The notes under the pieces: generated by a model
Database searches by the model: none
The model's input: only the letters and a program-made list of their open reading frames with translations
What the model was told of the DNA's origin: nothing
Assembly (NCBI GenBank): GCA_023258935.1
Contig: JAHFRG010000029.1
Coordinates: 9,312 to 15,868, forward strand
DNA from: Betaproteobacteria bacterium
Lineage (GTDB): Bacteria > Pseudomonadota > Gammaproteobacteria > Burkholderiales > JAHFRG01
Reading direction: 5' to 3'
DNA: 6,557 nt
In this document: positions 5,275-6,557 of the stretch, piece by piece
Numbering within the stretch: position 1 is the first letter of the stretch
Layout of the letters: each line of letters begins with the position of its first letter
Position numbers and translations under genes: made by a program

Positions 5275-6557
5275 ATCCCGAGCTCAAGCCGACGAGCGAG
5301 CGCGTAAGCGCGCGCTCGATGTCGCGAATTCCTTCATAGTGCAGGCGCCTGCGGGCTCAGGCAAGACCGAGCTTTTGATTCAGCGTTACCTCGCGCTGCT
5401 CGCGCGCGTGGACGCGCCCGAAGAAATCATCGCCATCACATTCACGCGCAAGGCCGCAACCGAAATGCGCAACCGCGTGCTCGCGGCGCTGGCATCTGTG
5501 GAAAGCGCCACGCCGCCCGAAAAGCCCCACGAGAAAATCACCCGCGAGCTCGCAAAGGCGGTCGCCGCGCGCGATGCAAAGGCGCGCTGGGCGCTTGCGG
5601 AAAATCCCGGCAGGCTGCGCATTGAAACCATAGATTCGCTGTGCGCGTGGCTCACGCGCCACCTGCCGGTGCTGTCGGGCTTCGGCGCGCAGCCCGGAAT
5701 CCTGGAGAACGCTGAACAACTTTACCTTGAAGCAGCGCAGCGCACGCTCGACGGGCTCGACTCGAAAGAGCAATGGTCCGAGCCGGTTGCGCTGATCCTG
5801 CGCCATCTCGACAACAACGTGGATAATGCGCGGGAATTGCTTGCCCGAATGCTCAAGCGCCGCGACCAATGGCTGCGCCATCTCGCGGACAAAGCATCGC
5901 CGCGCCTCATGTCATCGACGCTGGAAACCGCGCTCGCAGACGTGACCCACGATGCGCTCGCAAGCCTTGCCGCGCTCATGCCGAAGGAAGCGCGCGATGA
6001 AATCATTGCGCTCGCCGCGTATGCCGCTGAAAATCTTGCCGCCGCAGATAAGACAACACCGGTCACCGCATGCCGCGGCATGAAAGCGGTTCCCGGCTCG
6101 GCACTCGAAGATCTTTCTTGCTGGCGCGGACTGGCTTCACTTGTGCTCACCAACACGGGAACGCTGCGCGCGCGCATTACGGAAGATGAAGGCTTTCCGG
6201 CTCCCGCGAAAGCCAAAGGCGCGGAAAAACAAAAGCGCGAAGACGCCAAGAGACGTTTCGAACTTTTAATTGCAACGCTTTCCAATCACCGCACTTTTAT
6301 CGAATTGCTCGATAAAACGCGCATCCTGCCGCCCGCCAAATACACCGATGCCCAGTGGGAAGTCGTGGAGGCGCTGGCCGCGCTGCTGCCGGTCGCGGTG
6401 GCGCAACTCGAAGTGCTGTTTCGCGAACGCGGCGAAGTGGATTTCACGCAGGTCTCGCAAGCCGCGGTGCGCGCGCTGGGCGAGGCGGAGAATCCCACCG
6501 ATCTTGCGCTTGCGCTCGATTGCCGCATCCGCCACATCCTGGTGGATGAATTCCAGG
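5267..6557 (+). CDS. AddA-like UvrD/Rep-family helicase (3' end cut by window edge)
   Basis: This is a superfamily 1A DNA helicase of the AddA/RecB kind, expected to unwind DNA ends together with the AddB-like protein. The 430 complete codons contain Walker A PAGSGKT at 28-34 (K33, T34), motif Ia AITFTRKAATEMRNR at 56-70, and the TIDSLC segment at 121-126, equivalent to the TIHSFC of related helicases. A long, mostly helical 1B-type insertion follows, and the last readable residues are Walker B DEFQ at 427-430. AddA proteins usually exceed 1000 residues, so motifs III-VI and any C-terminal nuclease domain lie outside the window. Whether this protein carries its own nuclease cannot be seen. 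ATG 5267 is set by GGAGGA at 5253-5258 and overlaps the upstream stop within ATGAGTGA, which implies translational coupling. Other UvrD subfamilies are unlikely given the neighbour and the TIDSLC form. Confidence 0.95.
   Translation, partial: MSESRAQADERARKRALDVANSFIVQAPAGSGKTELLIQRYLALLARVDAPEEIIAITFTRKAATEMRNRVLAALASVESATPPEKPHEKITRELAKAVAARDAKARWALAENPGRLRIETIDSLCAWLTRHLPVLSGFGAQPGILENAEQLYLEAAQRTLDGLDSKEQWSEPVALILRHLDNNVDNARELLARMLKRRDQWLRHLADKASPRLMSSTLETALADVTHDALASLAALMPKEARDEIIALAAYAAENLAAADKTTPVTACRGMKAVPGSALEDLSCWRGLASLVLTNTGTLRARITEDEGFPAPAKAKGAEKQKREDAKRRFELLIATLSNHRTFIELLDKTRILPPAKYTDAQWEVVEALAALLPVAVAQLEVLFRERGEVDFTQVSQAAVRALGEAENPTDLALALDCRIRHILVDEFQ

Noticed and set aside
5357..6285. 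Minus-strand frames of 174 and 187 codons opposite the AddA-like gene
   Set aside because: The plus strand carries Walker A, Ia, TIDSLC and DEFQ in one frame. The opposite frames are rich in Arg, Ser and Ala, typical of GC-rich shadows.
1..6557. CRISPR arrays, tRNA or rRNA genes, insertion sequences, phage or toxin-antitoxin modules
   Set aside because: I found no regularly spaced repeats, no cloverleaf-like segments and no transposase or integrase motifs. Nearly all the DNA is occupied by six housekeeping-type genes.

Overview
The window looks like a housekeeping stretch of a proteobacterial chromosome, most likely a betaproteobacterium. This rests on three things: a Rho that aligns with E. 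coli Rho almost without gaps, an Azotobacter-type seven-iron ferredoxin, and an AddB-like nuclease of the roughly 900-residue proteobacterial type beside an AddA-like helicase. Lineage is inferred from recognised protein similarity only; no rRNA or other marker is present.

Layout. On the minus strand lie trxA (1382-1708) and then rho (1-1232, cut by the left edge about nine residues before its expected end). On the plus strand, diverging from trxA, are a small four-helix membrane protein of the DUF3147 type (1811-2137), the ferredoxin gene fdxA (2165-2488), an AddB-like PD-(D/E)XK nuclease (2584-5274) and an AddA-like UvrD/Rep helicase (from 5267, cut by the right edge just after its Walker B motif DEFQ). 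The last two overlap by 8 bp and almost certainly form one translationally coupled unit.

How the genes relate. trxA encodes a general disulfide reductase and rho the transcription termination helicase; this adjacency is common in proteobacteria. The membrane protein and fdxA are 27 bp apart, and a plausible fdxA promoter overlaps the end of the upstream gene. The AddB-like and AddA-like proteins should form a helicase-nuclease that processes DNA double-strand ends for homologous recombination, the job done by RecBCD or AddAB elsewhere.

Non-coding DNA is limited to four gaps: 1233-1381 (149 bp), 1709-1810 (102 bp), 2138-2164 (27 bp) and 2489-2583 (95 bp). The first two hold C-rich, G-poor leaders for rho and trxA, and a TTGACA -35 element lies upstream of rho. 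I see no tRNA, rRNA, CRISPR array, insertion sequence, prophage, toxin-antitoxin pair or clear intrinsic terminator. No strong case for a new system emerges. The points most worth checking are the apparent CTG start of the membrane protein gene, the Rho-site-like leader of rho, and the little-characterised AddB-like protein without a Walker A motif.
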